The notes below the pieces were generated by a model, which was given only the letters and a program-made list of their open reading frames with translations, did not search any database and was not told the DNA's origin. A stretch of DNA of 13,744 bases, from the NCBI GenBank assembly GCA_002367355.1, contig DFBQ01000069.1:1-13744 (forward strand). Reading direction: 5' to 3'. The stretch is from Deltaproteobacteria bacterium UBA3076. Lineage in GTDB: Bacteria; Desulfobacterota; Dissulfuribacteria; Dissulfuribacterales; UBA3076. Every line of letters begins with the position of its first letter. Within the stretch, counting starts at the first letter, position 1. This document shows, in pieces, positions 12,789-13,744 of this stretch. Both the position numbers and the translations under genes were made by a program.

Positions 12789-13217
12789 TCATAGCTTTTT
12801 CTCAATGACCTTCCAATATCCGCCCCTGGCCGGACCTATGCGTTCAAGAATTCTATCTTTCTTCAAACGCATGATTTGCCATTCAATTCCTTTTTGTGTA
12901 ATTCCTATTCTATTGGACATTTCCTCGATGGAAATGGAGGTATCCTCTAAAATCAGCTTCAGAATTTTCTCCCTAGTTTTCCCCCTAGTTTTCGGGGTAG
13001 TTTCGGGTGATATTTTCCCGGTTTCTCCGGTCCTTTCTAACGACAACTCATCAGGCAGACGGCCTACGTTCCAAAAAATAATTTTGTCCTCGTAAACACT
13101 GATCTGCACGGGATTGCCGCTACTGTAGTCCTTATGGACGACAGTATTGAGCAGGGCTTCCCGCAATGCCGGTGCGGGGAACAGATAGCTTTCCACCCGC
13201 TGAAGCCCCTCAGCTCT
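12789..13217 (-). pseudogene. AlbA_2/RecG-like HTH regulator, 5'-truncated and internally deleted
   Basis: The minus-strand frame begins around RAEGLQRVESYLFPAPALRE and continues ALLNTVVHKDYSSGNPVQIS, then VYEDKIIFWNVGRLPDELSL. This is the ATPase-like C-terminal half of COG2865 (AlbA_2) proteins often encoded inside type I restriction loci. The residues normally following LPE..(S/T)VE, including the PRNP.IA motif, are missing. The sequence jumps to a winged-helix tail (ILKLILEDTSISIEEMSNRI, then GITQKGIEWQIMRLKKDRIL). The N-terminal AlbA_2 domain is also lost, replaced at about 13215 by HsdM sequence in another frame. A GTG at 13196 could start a 135-residue product, but a functional protein is doubtful. 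Confidence 0.65.
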
Positions 13218-13287
13218 TTCCGCTTTCGGTGGCGAAGTACCGCATCAGGTATTCGTAGGCATCGCCCAGGATATCGTCGCCGGCTCC
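13213..13287 (-). pseudogene. Short fragment of a type I methyltransferase M subunit (HsdM)
   Basis: Minus-strand positions 13287 to 13213 encode GAGDDILGDAYEYLMRYFAT followed by ESGKS and a TGA (13212-13210). This is the signature block that precedes the FYTP motif of HsdM proteins. It is only 25 residues long, flanked on one side by an unrelated hypothetical gene fragment and on the other by the AlbA_2-like fragment in a different frame. It can only be a deletion remnant. The match to the HsdM block is strong for its length. Confidence 0.7.
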
Positions 13288-13526
13288 ACAATGTACTTTA
13301 AATTATTATAAAAATTTACAGCGCTATATCCGCCTCTCCATGGATGAGCAGAATACGTTATGACTAAACGATCATCTTCGTCGTCAAAATTTTCTATGGG
13401 TCGTAAAAATGACTACAAAAAAGAATACACATGGATATATGTATGAGGCAATACATATAAATCTTCAAGTGACCAATCACCACTCATATCTATTTTATAG
13501 GTCTCTGCGTTTTTAATCATGCTCAT
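13285..13526 (-). pseudogene. Hypothetical gene broken by an in-frame stop and truncated
   Basis: From ATG 13526 (or 13520) the minus strand reads MIKNAETYKIDMSGDWSLED, then LYVLPHTYIHVYSFL, and stops at TAG (13415-13413). The same frame continues with natural protein sequence: RPIENFDDEDDRLVITYSAH, then PWRGGYSAVNFYNNLKYIV, before merging into the HsdM fragment near 13287. The wording (M.GDW.LEDLY.LP..Y..VY.FL, then GGYSAVNFYN.LKY) resembles conserved hypothetical proteins of about 150-200 residues that I cannot name with certainty. It is therefore probably a gene with one nonsense codon and a lost 3' end, fused by deletion to the restriction-modification debris. Alternatively, the first 37 codons are a real short protein. 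Confidence 0.45.
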
Positions 13527-13744
13527 TATTCTCTTGTCGCCCTAACGCTAAAGTCAAGGGGCAGCCAGGGCTTCCACTGATTTCAATAAAAACTATAAAT
13601 TCAGAGATCATAGTAAATGCCATTTTTTCTCAAAAAGAATGTGCAGAATTTTAAATAAATACCCATCAAATCCATAAGTTATAGTTCTATATTGCACAAT
13701 TTATTCAAATGTATAAAACCACGTCCTTTGGGCTATAATAACGA
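13527..13744. other. AT-rich end region, nothing recognised
   Basis: The last ~220 bp are AT-rich. I see no gene, repeat or RNA structure that I can support. GCGTTAGGGC (minus strand, about 13548-13539) just upstream of the broken gene vaguely resembles the edge of an integron attC site, but no partner half is present. Confidence 0.3.

Noticed and set aside
13535..13565. attC-like edge upstream of the broken hypothetical gene
   Set aside because: GTTAGGG does not fit GTTRRRY and no complementary half or cassette integrase is present in the window.

Overview
This window looks like a piece of a bacterial chromosome, probably Gram-negative and plausibly from the Desulfobacterota (former Deltaproteobacteria) or a similar anaerobic lineage. 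The support is indirect: lipobox proteins, an LpxL/HtrB-type acyltransferase, B12-dependent radical SAM enzymes beside fatty-acid-type synthases, a delta-style PilZ protein, and GAACATCGAAC-type palindromic repeats. No rRNA, tRNA or taxon-defining gene is present, so the assignment is inference. By eye the middle (about 3.5-10.8 kb) is richer in G+C than the AT-rich flanks, which fits a stable operon between accessory debris.

Left flank (1-2.9 kb): a complete higB-higA toxin-antitoxin pair with a promoter/operator overlapping the toxin start. A convergent HigA-type antitoxin follows whose partner toxin survives only as its 3' half. Next comes a repeat-rich intergenic stretch, then a predicted lipoprotein gene bracketed by two copies of a large imperfect-palindrome element, one with a perfect 33-bp inverted repeat.

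Centre (3.0-11.1 kb): a tightly coupled, same-strand cluster. It encodes a ketosynthase-like protein without the active-site Cys, two overlapping B12-binding radical SAM enzymes, a family-2 glycosyltransferase fused to a DUF2062 membrane domain, an LpxL/HtrB-like acyltransferase with HxxxxQ in place of HxxxxE/D, an acyl carrier protein, a complete KAS II-type ketosynthase (Cys-His-His), a second Cys-less ketosynthase-like protein, and a frameshifted small lipoprotein gene. Several junctions are ATGA or 13-29 bp overlaps. The one internal gap, before the ACP gene, holds two identical 38-bp repeats, each resembling an extended -10 promoter. The inferred job is to build an unusual acyl chain on the ACP, modify it with B12/radical SAM chemistry, and transfer it to a glycosylated or membrane lipid. 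The gene content recalls aryl-polyene and ladderane-type clusters but matches neither fully. No ketoreductase or dehydratase is present, so those would come from elsewhere. This cluster is the best candidate for an undescribed system.

Right flank (11.1-13.7 kb): a PilZ-domain (c-di-GMP) gene, a carbamoyltransferase C-terminal fragment, an intact pRiA4b ORF-3-like gene, and a decayed defence island on the minus strand. The island holds fragments of HsdM, an AlbA_2/RecG-like regulator and HsdR, next to a hypothetical gene broken by an in-frame stop. The last ~200 bp are AT-rich with nothing recognisable.
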